Assembly (NCBI GenBank): GCA_027627225.1
Contig: CM051029.1
Location: 6,442,904 to 6,506,903 of the forward strand
DNA length: 64,000 nt
Source: Congeria kusceri
Lineage: Eukaryota > Mollusca > Bivalvia > Myida > Dreissenidae
Reading direction: 5' to 3'
Made by a program: the position numbers and the translations under genes. Below the pieces are notes generated by a model. The model did not search any database. It had not been told where the DNA came from and worked only from the letters and a program-made list of their open reading frames with translations. Positions 15,001 through 22,482 of this stretch are shown here, piece after piece; position 1 is the stretch's first letter; each line of letters starts with the position of its first letter.

Positions 15001-18000
15001 TTGAAGGCTCGTCGTTTGAAATATCCCGTTCGGCCAAAAGTAACCCAGCCTCGAGTATTTCTTGGTATGGTCCTGGAACACAGGTGGGGAATGTATTGTC
15101 CATAAGCAACGCTAGCAGGGTCCGGAACAAGAACATCACATGCACCGCAATGAACTCCAAGGTAGATAGTCTATGAAACAGAGAAAGCAAGTCAGTACAG
15201 CTTCCTGTTATCCTTGATGTTCTGTGTAAGTTACTATTATTACGTATGCGCATGTTGTGCACAGTGTTATCATCATGTTTTAGAGTGAGCATGTACCCTC
15301 TCGTTCTATTTGCTTGTAGTTACTTCTAGTTATTCACATCATATGTGCCTCGTAAGTACGCAGTGTGTAACAATCCCCCCAAAAAACTTTATAAATTATA
15401 AATATTCAAATTTATTAATAATGCATAAACTTAAAACAACTAAAATGTACAATATGGTTCTTGTATTGTTGCTACAGACCCACCGACTGTTCAGCAGATA
15501 GCGAATCAAACCGTTCTTCTCAACACGTCTTTCACAATGGTGTGCAACTTGACCAGTGTTGGTAACCCACCAGAAACTAACTACAAATGGCTAAGGAATG
15601 GTTCCAATACTACTGTCTGCACAATGCAGACATTAACGATTAACCGCGTCGAATTAACAGATAAAGGCCAATACCGATGTAATGCAACAAACAGAATGCA
15701 GCCTATTGGAAGCGAAGTAGTGTACGGGTTTAGTAAGACCGCATTCTATATAAATGTTCAGTGTAAATTGTATGAGTATCCCACTGTATTTAATAATGTT
15801 GTTTTTTCGTATAAAAACAAACATTTTAATTTTAAAACTATTAACGAATTACTTTATGTTTGTATAATATCGTTTTATTTTATAAACTGCTAATTTAATT
15901 GTTTGGACAGACGCATTCCCAAATATTATATTGGTATTTGTAGAAATTGTGAACAAAATGTTGAACGTAATTGTTACATGAATAGTGCAAATTAATGATC
16001 AAATGCATGATTTTTTAATTAACCATAACGTCTTCTTCCAGATAAGGCACACATACAGGCATTCGAAGCAAATGAATATAAAATCAAAATTATCGTTGAC
16101 CAGGACGAATCAATAGAGCTAGTATGCTATGCCGTTGGTGACCACGAGCCGTTAATTCGTATCGTGAACGCAACTCGTGGGATTGATTCACTTCTAATAG
16201 AACAAGAAGCACACACAGCGAAATATTACATTCGTCAAGCAAGCTGTGAATATGATAGTGGAACGTACAAATGTCTGGCATACAATAAATATAACACGGA
16301 ACAACATGAAAACATTCTTGCCGTCGTAGTAAACTGTAAGTGATATATATATCACTACTTTTAAGGTATTAACTATGTAAAATTTCACAATGTAAGTTTA
16401 TATAGTTATTAACACTTTTTAATTTGTATGGCATAGGTTCTACAAGAGCGTCGCCCTTTTCTCCTCCTATAACAGAATTGTACAGAGCTCCCAACGACTC
16501 AGCTGTGTTAACTTTCACGATAAAGGCCTATCCTGAACCCAAGTATTCCGACTTCACTTGGTACAGGCGTGTAGACGATGAATGGAAGGATGCGTCCATT
16601 GACTCCAACACATTTCTGATCAATATATCTGATGACAAATTGCAGACACAACTGGTGATTGTCCGTGTGCAAGTTGAAGATTATACAGAATATATGGTTA
16701 ACATTACCAACACAATGGGTTCAACGGCGGAAGTGTTTACGTTACACGCACAATGTATGTATATATTACAACGTTGAATATGTAAGCATATTCACAATTA
16801 TAATTGCATATGTATGTACATACGTTTTATTTATTGTACGAGTACAATGTTTCTAGCCATGCCAGATGTTCCGAATGACTTGCTTATTGACCGAGTAGGA
16901 AAAATGGACATTGTTATTACGTGGGTTCCTGGTTTTAATGGCGGCGAGGATCAGAACTTCACTATTCGATACAAAGAAGTCGATATTGAAATCTGGAGAG
17001 ATATATACGTAGCAAGTTCTGTTATAAACTATACCTGGACCATTGAAGGATTAAAAACAGGCACGACATACCAAATCCAAATGCTTGCGGAAAACAACAT
17101 AGGCAATTCAGGTTGGACAGAGGAAATAACAGAAACTTCTCTTATGGATGGAGGTAATTTCAAGTGGTGAAAACATTTATATCAACTTTAGTCTGAAGAT
17201 CGACAAATTAATACTTATTATGTGCAGTGATCTGTATGGTGTACAATTACAATAGTTCAAATGTATTTGTGTAATTACAGTTGACAATCGCTCGGCTGCA
17301 CATGCTATTGGTGGCGCAATAGGTGCTGCAGCAGGAGTTGGTATAATTGTCGTCGTCATAGTTGGGATATGGAGATACAGAACACGAGGTAAATGTACGT
17401 TATTAAACGTCTATAATATAATCGTACACTTTTTATTGTTTAGAAATACGTATTACTTGTTTACAAGAAAACATGCAAAATAATATTTTCATCAACATAA
17501 TGTACGCAGTTCAGTATTTACTACGACAGTTTCTTTTTTTTTATTTACTTTATCTAATGTCTTTGCATGTACATGTACTTTTTATTGTGTGCTTTTAGCA
17601 TTGCAAAAATCTGATGCAAAGCAAATACTAACGAGAAGGTATAACTAATCTAGCGTTTAGTTTAAATCATATAATCGCCTGGTAATACGTTTTGAAAAAA
17701 AATTGCTTTTAATTTATTAACAAATATATATGTATGGTTGATTCATGTTTATTTTATTGAAGAAGATAATAGTAGCGATTTATATGGAATGTATGCGTTT
17801 AATTTGCATTATTTAGTAATTTATAATTTGATAGTGCAATGTATTTATTAGTTGAATTTCATATATTAAATATATGTTGAAGGTCAATGTAGGCGGAACA
17901 TACGAAACTATAGGTAGGTAATGATTAATTAATTAAATTTAAATAGAAGTGCCTTATCCATGGCAACCAGTCATTAAAATGTTGCTTTATAAGTTTGAAT

Positions 18001-19054
18001 AGTCTACTTATTAAAATGAGATAAATGTTGTAAACTGCAATGCGCTGAACACTTAAGCAGAACCATTACACAAACATCCGAAAATCATGCAGTGAAATAC
18101 GTACCACAGCCAGACTCTGTCCAAAGTCAAAACTCTAAATCCATATATTTACACTTGATGTATGTATTTCTACTAAACATGTACATCTTGAGATCAAAAA
18201 TCGTGCATGGTTATTGATTTTAAAATATATTCATTTCAGAGTCACGCGCAAACATTACATACTACATAACACCCGACCGTTATAAGTCAGATTAGTTTGT
18301 ATAAAACAAATCATTATATCGTAAGCTATTGCAGGCCAGAACGCAGCCATACAGTACGAAATACCAATCCAATATGAGGATCTCGTGATGGAAACGTAAG
18401 TAATTGTATGACCGACATTACTATATATGTGTAGAAATGATATAAATTGGGTAATGTGATACATTATTGGCTTTGTCCTTGTCTACGCATATGAAGATAA
18501 ATAATGCATATTAGTATGAATCACTTCAACACGATTTAAAAAGTAACGCATATTGCAAATGTTTGTTTTATATTCAGGCAACCTAGCAACGCCTCAAACA
18601 CAGATGGAAGTTATCCAACCTACATATTGGGTAATGAAAATAATTGCCGTTATTAATTTCAAAGTCCGTAAGCCCACTATGTTAATAAAGTGTATTGACA
18701 TGCTACTCATTCTGATATATGTTTGGATGGACACAGGCATGTTAAATATGTAACGCTTAATTCATTTACCCCTTATTAAATAAGTAAAATGTCTGAGCGC
18801 CACTATTTAAATACCAATCCCGTCAATTATGTTCACTGTTGTTTACTTTTATGGCAGATGCTCCAGGTACCCGTCGTGGCAATAAGTATGAGACACTTAA
18901 AGAACTAGAAGTCCGTGAATATGCGACTCTTTACTCTGAGGACACTCGGCGAGCGATCAACACTTCGTCTGACATCCAACCTGACATGTCAGGACAAATC
19001 GTGTCAGCAGACGACGATCGGGAATATGTTAATATGAAGCTTTCTGCACTGTAA
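4062..19054 (+). CDS. Gene B: Ig/FN3 transmembrane receptor with ITIM, ITAM and YVNM tail (15 exons, two damaged)
   Basis: I predict a type I membrane protein of about 1,160 residues if the one frameshift is ignored: signal peptide, nine Ig-like domains, one FN3 domain, one membrane helix and a tail of about 110 residues. Exons: 4062-4110, 12053-12397, 12749-13056, 13487-13783, 13981-14268, 14526-14828, 14935-15225, 15478-15762, 16042-16335, 16437-16754, 16857-17153, 17281-17388, 18335-18395, 18578-18630, 18858-19054. Every junction has AG/GT borders. All exons from the signal peptide to the membrane segment join in phase 1. The domain order recalls CD22/Siglec- or NCAM-like receptors, but I cannot name an orthologue. 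Lesions: exon 12749-13056 is one base short of frame, and exon 14935-15225 has a TGA and a Cys-to-Arg change. Each damaged exon can be skipped without shifting frame, so the gene is either a young pseudogene or makes a shorter form. The first exon is assigned by matching phase across a 7.9-kb intron and is less certain. Confidence 0.75.
4111..8440. other. First part of the long first intron of gene B
   Basis: No exon recognised. It holds a two-copy 42-bp tandem repeat (about 4391-4474, AACACACTTAA units). A repeat-like block at about 7130-7260 (CCGTTTCCCGGGAAGAGCC, CTGAGTGGGGATCC) resembles dispersed mollusc repeats. Small open frames here show no domain signature. Confidence 0.5.
8461..9668 (-). 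pseudogene. Pseudogene D: single V-type Ig membrane protein, inverted inside gene B intron 1
   Basis: Four minus-strand exons: signal peptide 9668-9608 (MIFYSVLVVFAAVLTTYNID, donor G|GTATAT), V-like Ig 9515-9198 (318 nt, TTTCAG acceptor, CAAG|GTACAT donor), stalk 8838-8803 (36 nt, TTTAG and GAG|GTAAAC), and a membrane/tail exon ending in TAA at 8463-8461. The first three join in phase 1, and the last joins in phase 1 if it begins at 8684. The Ig part reads KQYAYYGAKNQKLEFSYSWP and later TTSGTYSCSKSS, but has three in-frame stops (first at 9354-9352). The helix is LWIIALICLGVVVVLMPLVI followed by SIVICCV; the tail has no tyrosine motif. The Ig exon is related to the V-like relic at 47250. The weak last acceptor leaves that exon's start open; a TTTCAG at about 8675 is better but out of frame. 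Confidence 0.72.
8943..9100. repeat. (AAT)n microsatellite in the pseudogene D intron
   Basis: Two long TAA/AAT runs (8943-9000 and 9039-9093) separated by a short CAT/GAT-rich patch, followed by T-rich sequence. They lie between the V-like and stalk exons of pseudogene D. The Ile-rich minus-strand frame here is an artefact. Confidence 0.95.
10230..10722 (+). repeat. Dispersed repeat with tRNA-like segment, copy 1
   Basis: Aligns along its length with the reverse complement of 46320-46791. Shared landmarks are GAACTTTCTTAAAACAA at the start, TTGGTTAAAGCGCTG in the middle, GGCTCCTAAGTCGTGA, and CATAGTCCCTTTAA at the end. The segment around 10470-10535 resembles a tRNA A box (TAGCACAGTTGGTTAAAGCG) followed by a B-box-like region, so a SINE-type origin is likely. 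Some 240 bases precede the tRNA-like part, so the element may be composite. Confidence 0.75.
11037..11163 (+). repeat. Short dispersed repeat, copy 1
   Basis: Shares with 47012-47142 an opening ATTGACCGTTCCAA, a T/G-rich middle (TTTTGT runs) and an end of the form GGCAATxxGTCxCTTxCCG. Probably a mollusc SINE-like element; exact family not assigned. Confidence 0.6.
12053..12397 (+). CDS. Gene B exon 2: Ig-like domain 1
   Basis: 345 nt, phase 1-1, open throughout. It shows the Ig pattern of a B-strand Cys (VLKCST), a C-strand Trp (LKWRR) and an F-strand Cys, with further cysteines (ECFC, YTCV, WRCSA) that suggest an extra disulfide. It is clearly related to the relic exon at 49484-49805: both have IIQEF/VIQEY-type, YTC-type and CSAAI-type blocks. 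Acceptor is TTTCATCAG, donor is A|GTAAGC. Confidence 0.8.
12530..12738 (+). pseudogene. Possible degraded V-type Ig exon in the intron between Ig domains 1 and 2 of gene B
   Basis: One frame reads DCPKYYISEDIINDSTRLAD, then GGYSIIIIQNFNI, which resembles the D-E strands of a V-set Ig. After a one-base shift it continues as TCEVRVKHICVSHESWEV right up to the next acceptor. It has no intact frame and no clear splice borders of its own. The resemblance is weak and judged by eye; it may be chance. Confidence 0.25.
12749..13056 (+). pseudogene. Gene B exon 3: Ig-like domain 2, frameshifted
   Basis: The acceptor (TTTTCAG) and donor (CAGT|GTAAGT) are good, but the exon is 308 nt instead of a multiple of three. 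The first half reads FTCITSQSSPAASIHWLEDG, giving the B-strand Cys and C-strand Trp, and then hits TAG at about 12947. The second half, in another frame, reads STTSSKTLPCVATYIHKNS with the F-strand Cys. A one-base loss (or two-base gain) between about 12915 and 12945 explains this. Skipping the exon would keep frame. A read error cannot be excluded. Confidence 0.75.
13487..13783 (+). CDS. Gene B exon 4: Ig-like domain 3
   Basis: 297 nt, phase 1-1, open. Ig pattern: FRCSSSGFPPPSYRW (Cys and Trp), then ILCVATN for the F-strand Cys. It contains several N-glycosylation sequons (NKT, NET, NGS, NVS). The SGFPPPSYRW style is typical of C2/I-type domains of CD22- and NCAM-like receptors. The exon ends CATGT, with donor T|GTGAGT. 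Confidence 0.85.
13981..14268 (+). CDS. Gene B exon 5: Ig-like domain 4
   Basis: 288 nt, phase 1-1, no stops; the frame lacks an early ATG but is set by both splice phases. It begins YPPSYKHFVNKNDG and contains SACEWDANPQATVFWHG (B-strand Cys, C-strand Trp) and TWTCLAFN (F-strand Cys). The acceptor is ACATTTTCAG and the donor T|GTAAGT. Confidence 0.85.
14526..14828 (+). CDS. Gene B exon 6: Ig-like domain 5
   Basis: 303 nt, phase 1-1, open. Ig pattern: VQLTCSANINPTSTYHW and then ATFTCTAENV. It is rich in sequons (NGT, NIS, NVS, NVT, NAT). The CSANxNPxSxYHW block is the clearest match in the gene to the repeated C2-type domains of CD22/Siglec-style receptors. Donor is CTGT|GTAAGT. Confidence 0.88.
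14935..15225 (+). pseudogene. Gene B exon 7: Ig-like domain 6 with premature TGA and lost cysteine
   Basis: 291 nt, phase 1-1, good splice sites. The domain reads FEISRSAKSNPASSISWYG, so the expected B-strand Cys is Arg (CGT). The C-strand Trp and F-strand Cys (ITCTAMN) remain. An in-frame TGA lies at 15174-15176, after DSL, and the G strand (SVQLPVILDVL) follows it in the same frame. Two independent changes in one domain point to relaxed selection. Length and phase are kept, so skipping would not disturb the rest. Confidence 0.85.
15478..15762 (+). CDS. Gene B exon 8: Ig-like domain 7
   Basis: 285 nt, phase 1-1, open. It reads YPPTVQQIANQTV, then FTMVCNLTSVGNPPETNYKW (Cys and Trp), and LTDKGQYRCNATN, the classic D-x-G-x-Y-x-C motif of the F strand. 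It carries the sequons NQT, NLT, NGS, NTT and NAT. Acceptor TTGCTACAG, donor CAGT|GTAAAT. Confidence 0.9.
16042..16335 (+). CDS. Gene B exon 9: Ig-like domain 8 (no core Trp)
   Basis: 294 nt, phase 1-1, open. IELVCYAVGDHEP gives the B-strand Cys and DSGTYKCLAYN the F-strand Cys, but the C-strand position reads LIRIVN with no Trp. An additional Cys (QASCEYDSG) precedes the F strand. Acceptor TCTTCCAG, donor AACT|GTAAGT. Confidence 0.85.
16437..16754 (+). CDS. Gene B exon 10: Ig-like domain 9 (no disulfide)
   Basis: 318 nt, phase 1-1, open. The Ig fold is suggested by VLTFTIKAYPEPKYSDFTWY (C-strand Trp), LVIVRVQVEDYTEYMVNITN in the E-F region and VFTLHAQ as the G strand. Both canonical cysteines are replaced: Ile/Lys at the B strand and Val/Asn at the F strand. 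Truncated copy A10 (window start) matches bases 16524-16578 of this exon. Confidence 0.8.
16857..17153 (+). CDS. Gene B exon 11: fibronectin type III domain
   Basis: 297 nt, phase 1-1, open. FN3 hallmarks are the DIVITWVPGFNGG block (core Trp), FTIRYKE, YTWTIEGLKTGTTYQIQM (the Leu-x-Pro/Thr-Gly-Thr-x-Tyr turn) and NNIGNSGWTEEITET. It is membrane-proximal. Copy A has the same domain at about 207-483 with an 18-base in-frame deletion. Confidence 0.9.
17281..17388 (+). CDS. Gene B exon 12: transmembrane segment
   Basis: 108 nt, phase 1-1, open. It encodes a short stalk (DNRSAAH), then AIGGAIGAAAGVGIIVVVIV, GIW and a basic stop-transfer stretch RYRTR. The helix is at about 17304-17372. The Gly/Ala-rich small-residue spacing could favour helix packing; this is inference. 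No charged residue within the membrane would pair with a separate adaptor, consistent with signalling motifs being in its own tail. Confidence 0.9.
18335..18395 (+). CDS. Gene B exon 13: cytoplasmic, ITIM-type motif
   Basis: 61 nt, entering in phase 1 and leaving in phase 2. It reads GQNAAIQYEIPIQYEDLVME. IQYEDL (18367-18384) fits the ITIM consensus (I/V/L/S-x-Y-x-x-I/V/L), which in vertebrates recruits SH2 phosphatases such as SHP-1/2. The preceding YEIP is a further SH2-type tyrosine. Copy A has HEIP and GQYEDL here, losing one Tyr and the -2 Ile. Confidence 0.85.
18578..18630 (+). CDS. Gene B exon 14: cytoplasmic, tyrosine-containing
   Basis: 53 nt, phase 2 in and phase 1 out, joining exons 13 and 15 in one frame. 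It reads QPSNASNTDGSYPTYIL. There are two tyrosines but no standard SH2 motif that I can assign. Acceptor ATATTCAG, donor TTGG|GTAATG. Copy A (2062-2114) keeps the same length, splice sites and both tyrosines. Confidence 0.8.
18858..19054 (+). CDS. Gene B exon 15: cytoplasmic ITAM and YVNM, stop codon
   Basis: Entering in phase 1, it encodes the last 65 residues. KYETLKELEVREYATLYSED (ITAM at 18887-18931) is YxxL, seven residues, YxxL: the canonical ITAM spacing. REYVNMKLSAL at the C-terminus gives YVNM (19025-19036), which fits both the PI3K p85 (YxxM) and Grb2 (YxN) SH2 consensus and resembles the YMNM of vertebrate CD28. TAA is at 19052-19054. Assignment to Syk-type kinases is from family knowledge, not shown here. 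Confidence 0.9.
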
Positions 19055-22000
19055 ATGTTTTATTTACAATTCGATACTGCTGCCTGTATTCTAAACGCCA
19101 GGAAACAAATCAACACATGTATATGTAGGCAAATGTTTTGTATCAGATGGTATAAGTAGTAATATAATATATTAATTGTCAAAAATAACATTTTATACAT
19201 AATCTAACTGAATGGTCGGGTTAATATCGTATGCACAAATTGATCGAATTGAATTCAGTTTCCCTTAAGTATATTATTGTATGTGGGAATAAATGCTATA
19301 TGAAATCAATACACATACGTCAATTTGTATATTTATGTTATTTGATTAAGTCGAAAACATTTCTTTCCTTTTTTCTTTAAATATAATGAAATGGGCAGTT
19401 GCTCATAAACACTCTACATATAACAAGTAATCACAATTTCACTACACCGCTAATTATTCTAAATGCTCATTTTTACCATGTTAATTGCGATTTCGTAGAT
19501 ATGTATCTGTGTATTATTGATGGTAATCGTCCATAAAAAGATCCAATGACAAGAACACACCAATGTTCATTAAATGGATGCTACGTCTTTACCGAAAGAA
19601 CATAATTTGACTAACACCACTGAGCATTCAAGGCGATATAATTTGACATCCTCTAACAAATGATGATAGCACAATACACGCTTGAAATATATCCTATATT
19701 AATAGTAGGTTTGTTCGTGCACGTATTTCAAGTTATTATTGGTGTCATATCTGTATCGTTAGTGCGAAAGTTGTACTGCGGAAAGGTCTTCAGACATATG
19801 TTCCGGATTGCCTGCTTAAAAGATATCAACAACGACAGATGATAATATTGTAAATCAACATATTAATCACATTCAAAATGAAAAACATGAACATGCATAT
19901 CGTTAAATGTGAGTTCGGAATAGAGATTTCAGTGTGATGAGTTATATAAATTTAAGCGATTAGCAATCAACACATACTTTTTACGGCAACATAATTTTTG
20001 GATTTGATTTTGCTTACATTTCAGGCGGCCATGATTACATTGAATAATACTAATGACACTAAGAAACATGTACGAACATAAATTATAACGTGTACCGGAT
20101 GATTAATTCCATAAAGAGAGTCTACACACATTTATGCAAATTAAAACAACACACTGCTGACATACCGCATGCACAATATTTACTGTGCACATTATTACAG
20201 TACTATCAATACAGTGAATGTAATTGAATGCTTATTCTAATATCGCGCTTCCTATTACCTAATGTATGCCATTATTTATCATGTATTATGAATAAGGAGT
20301 ATTAGCTAAACTGCCATCTCTGTATGACAGTCGTTTTGAATGAACTGATTTTAAACATCTCTGATGCAAATTTGCTATATTCATTATTTGTAAAACTATT
20401 TTCAAAACATTTCAGACAAATGATTTTAAAGATTAAATGTGTGCAATGTTTGTTTTAAAACTTTCCGATAATAGTAAGACATTAGTTTAATACGATTGTA
20501 AGAATGGTTTATCAATAAAACGGATCTAAAGCTTGTAAATAAAAAAAAACAATCTTGCAAGCCTGTTTAAAAAAAATAATTATGTGAACCAAAACAAGCT
20601 ATTATCTGCGCGAAAATATGTATGAAATAATACATTTGCCCGCAATCTACCGGGACGCAGCTTTATGTTGCATAGACAAACTGAAAATGAAATGGCTTGA
20701 TAAGAATTCAGGATTTTACCCAAAATAATTACGTGTTAGAGAAGTGGTAAGTAATACAATATTAAACTATGACACTCCAGATGTATGAAAAATGACTGGA
20801 TGAAACAACAGAAACACTTTTTGCATCATGCGATCATTTTTGCCAAGCAAGTTGCCAATATCACAATTGCAAAAGACATAACAAAATGAACAACAAACAC
20901 AAAGGGTCCTATGGTATGGTATTCAGACATCGTTCATATTTACCTATATATGCCATGTCTTTACCTGATTTACTGATACCTACACACTACAAGGCATTGA
21001 CAAATGGAGACATTAATAATACATGGTATTCGACCTTTTATGTTACCATCATTTTTGTACGAGTACAGCGATTACAAAAATTGAATCAATACCAATTATA
21101 GCAACTATTAGTTGCACGAAATGGAGTTGTTAGTATTCAAGATACAGTAGTCATATCACTGTCAGATTTACCATTCAAGGGCATTACCAAAGGCGGTATC
21201 ATGTGATACAGATTTAATGTAGCTAAGATGTACCCGGATGTACGTGAAACAACGTCTAAAGTATATTTAATATTTCACAAAGTGTGTACTACTGTTCAGA
21301 AATAGTCACTACATTTCGTTCATATCTAGGGATATAATACGATGCATGTTACTAAAGTAGTGCGCACGGGATTATTGCCCCTTTACATTAATCCTAGTTT
21401 TACGGCTAAGATCAAGCAACTGATTACTTAAATTAACTAGTGTGTCACTACTGAGCTCGCGTACGTTAAATGTGTATATTCAACAATAGACCAAAATTAA
21501 TCCAATGATGTTACCTAACAATGCTTTTGTTTATGTCACTATTGCGCTCATGTACGTGTAGTTTGTATGTTAAACATTAAACCATAACTAAAACTTCGAC
21601 ATATATGTACATGTTTACATTCAGAATGTAAAACTAGTTTCAAACCTTGTACAACTAGTACAATGACAACTATACTGATATGTATTTATTTATTTCATTT
21701 AAGTGTTTCTTTCCTGTACATGTTTGTAATTTTTTTCATACGTTATTATGTTTTTGTTTCTTTATGCGTGTGTAAAATGTATATAAATATGCACTAAATG
21801 CAACTGAACTCTGTCCGTTCGTTAAACGTGTGATATGCGCGTAATGTGATTTAGGCTTTTGTACATGATTTTAAGATCTGTGCCATGTTATGTAATCGGT
21901 TGTTGTATGCCTACTTGTAATCAAATCTGCGTAACAAATAATTACTTTCAAATGTGTATATACATTTGACTTACTTTATTAATTGCTATTGCAACCAGAT

Positions 22001-22406
22001 TATAGTTGTTGAGACATAGTAATGCCGGGTTAAATGTATGATTTAATGTTAAGGTTTAATGATTGTGTTACTAGTGCTATGATAACATGTACCCATGATC
22101 TGCCCACAAATAGTATGTCAAATACTAGTTTTAAAGATTGATACACGTGTGTAGTTCAACATGCTAATAGCATATAATCATTGAGCACGTACACACGGAA
22201 GATTAATTAGAAGCAAGTATACATATATGCGTTAACTGAAATCAGGAGTGATTTTATTGAATTCTGTATTGTGTTCACAAATAGCAAATAGATACGTGTA
22301 CTCAAAGGAATGTTACGAAAATGTACACATAGAGGAAGCATAATTTAAAGTTAATTAGCAGCTGTGTGCGTTTCGGTTGAAAGTGTTTTAAGGAAATTAT
22401 AACAAT
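19055..22406. other. 3' flank of gene B and following spacer
   Basis: No gene seen. To about 20280 it matches the spacer downstream of copy A (2529-4030). The similarity stops just where the next signal-peptide exon would be expected. 20290-22400 is unique AT-rich sequence. Confidence 0.5.
19288..19293 (+). promoter_or_regulatory. Likely polyadenylation signal of gene B
   Basis: AATAAA about 235 bases after the stop codon. The aligned hexamer is conserved in copy A (2761-2766), although the surrounding 3' sequence has diverged. Confidence 0.5.
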
Positions 22407-22482
22407 ATGAACACAGGCTGCAGTAAACCAAGTATGCTTCAGCTTCGATGTGTCTTGATCTTTGTCGCGCATTTACTACTTG
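22407..22482 (+). CDS. Orphan signal-peptide exon, probably a further receptor-family gene
   Basis: ATG at 22407 opens 25 codons ending at a phase-1 donor (CTTG|GTATGT). The leader MLQLRCVLIFVAHLLL, preceded by MNTGCSKPS, has a hydrophobic core. Phase and design match the signal exons at 4062 and 9668. No partner Ig exon is seen in the next 24 kb; the nearest is the relic at 47250. It could be a remnant, or the first exon of a gene with a very long, repeat-filled intron. Confidence 0.45.
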
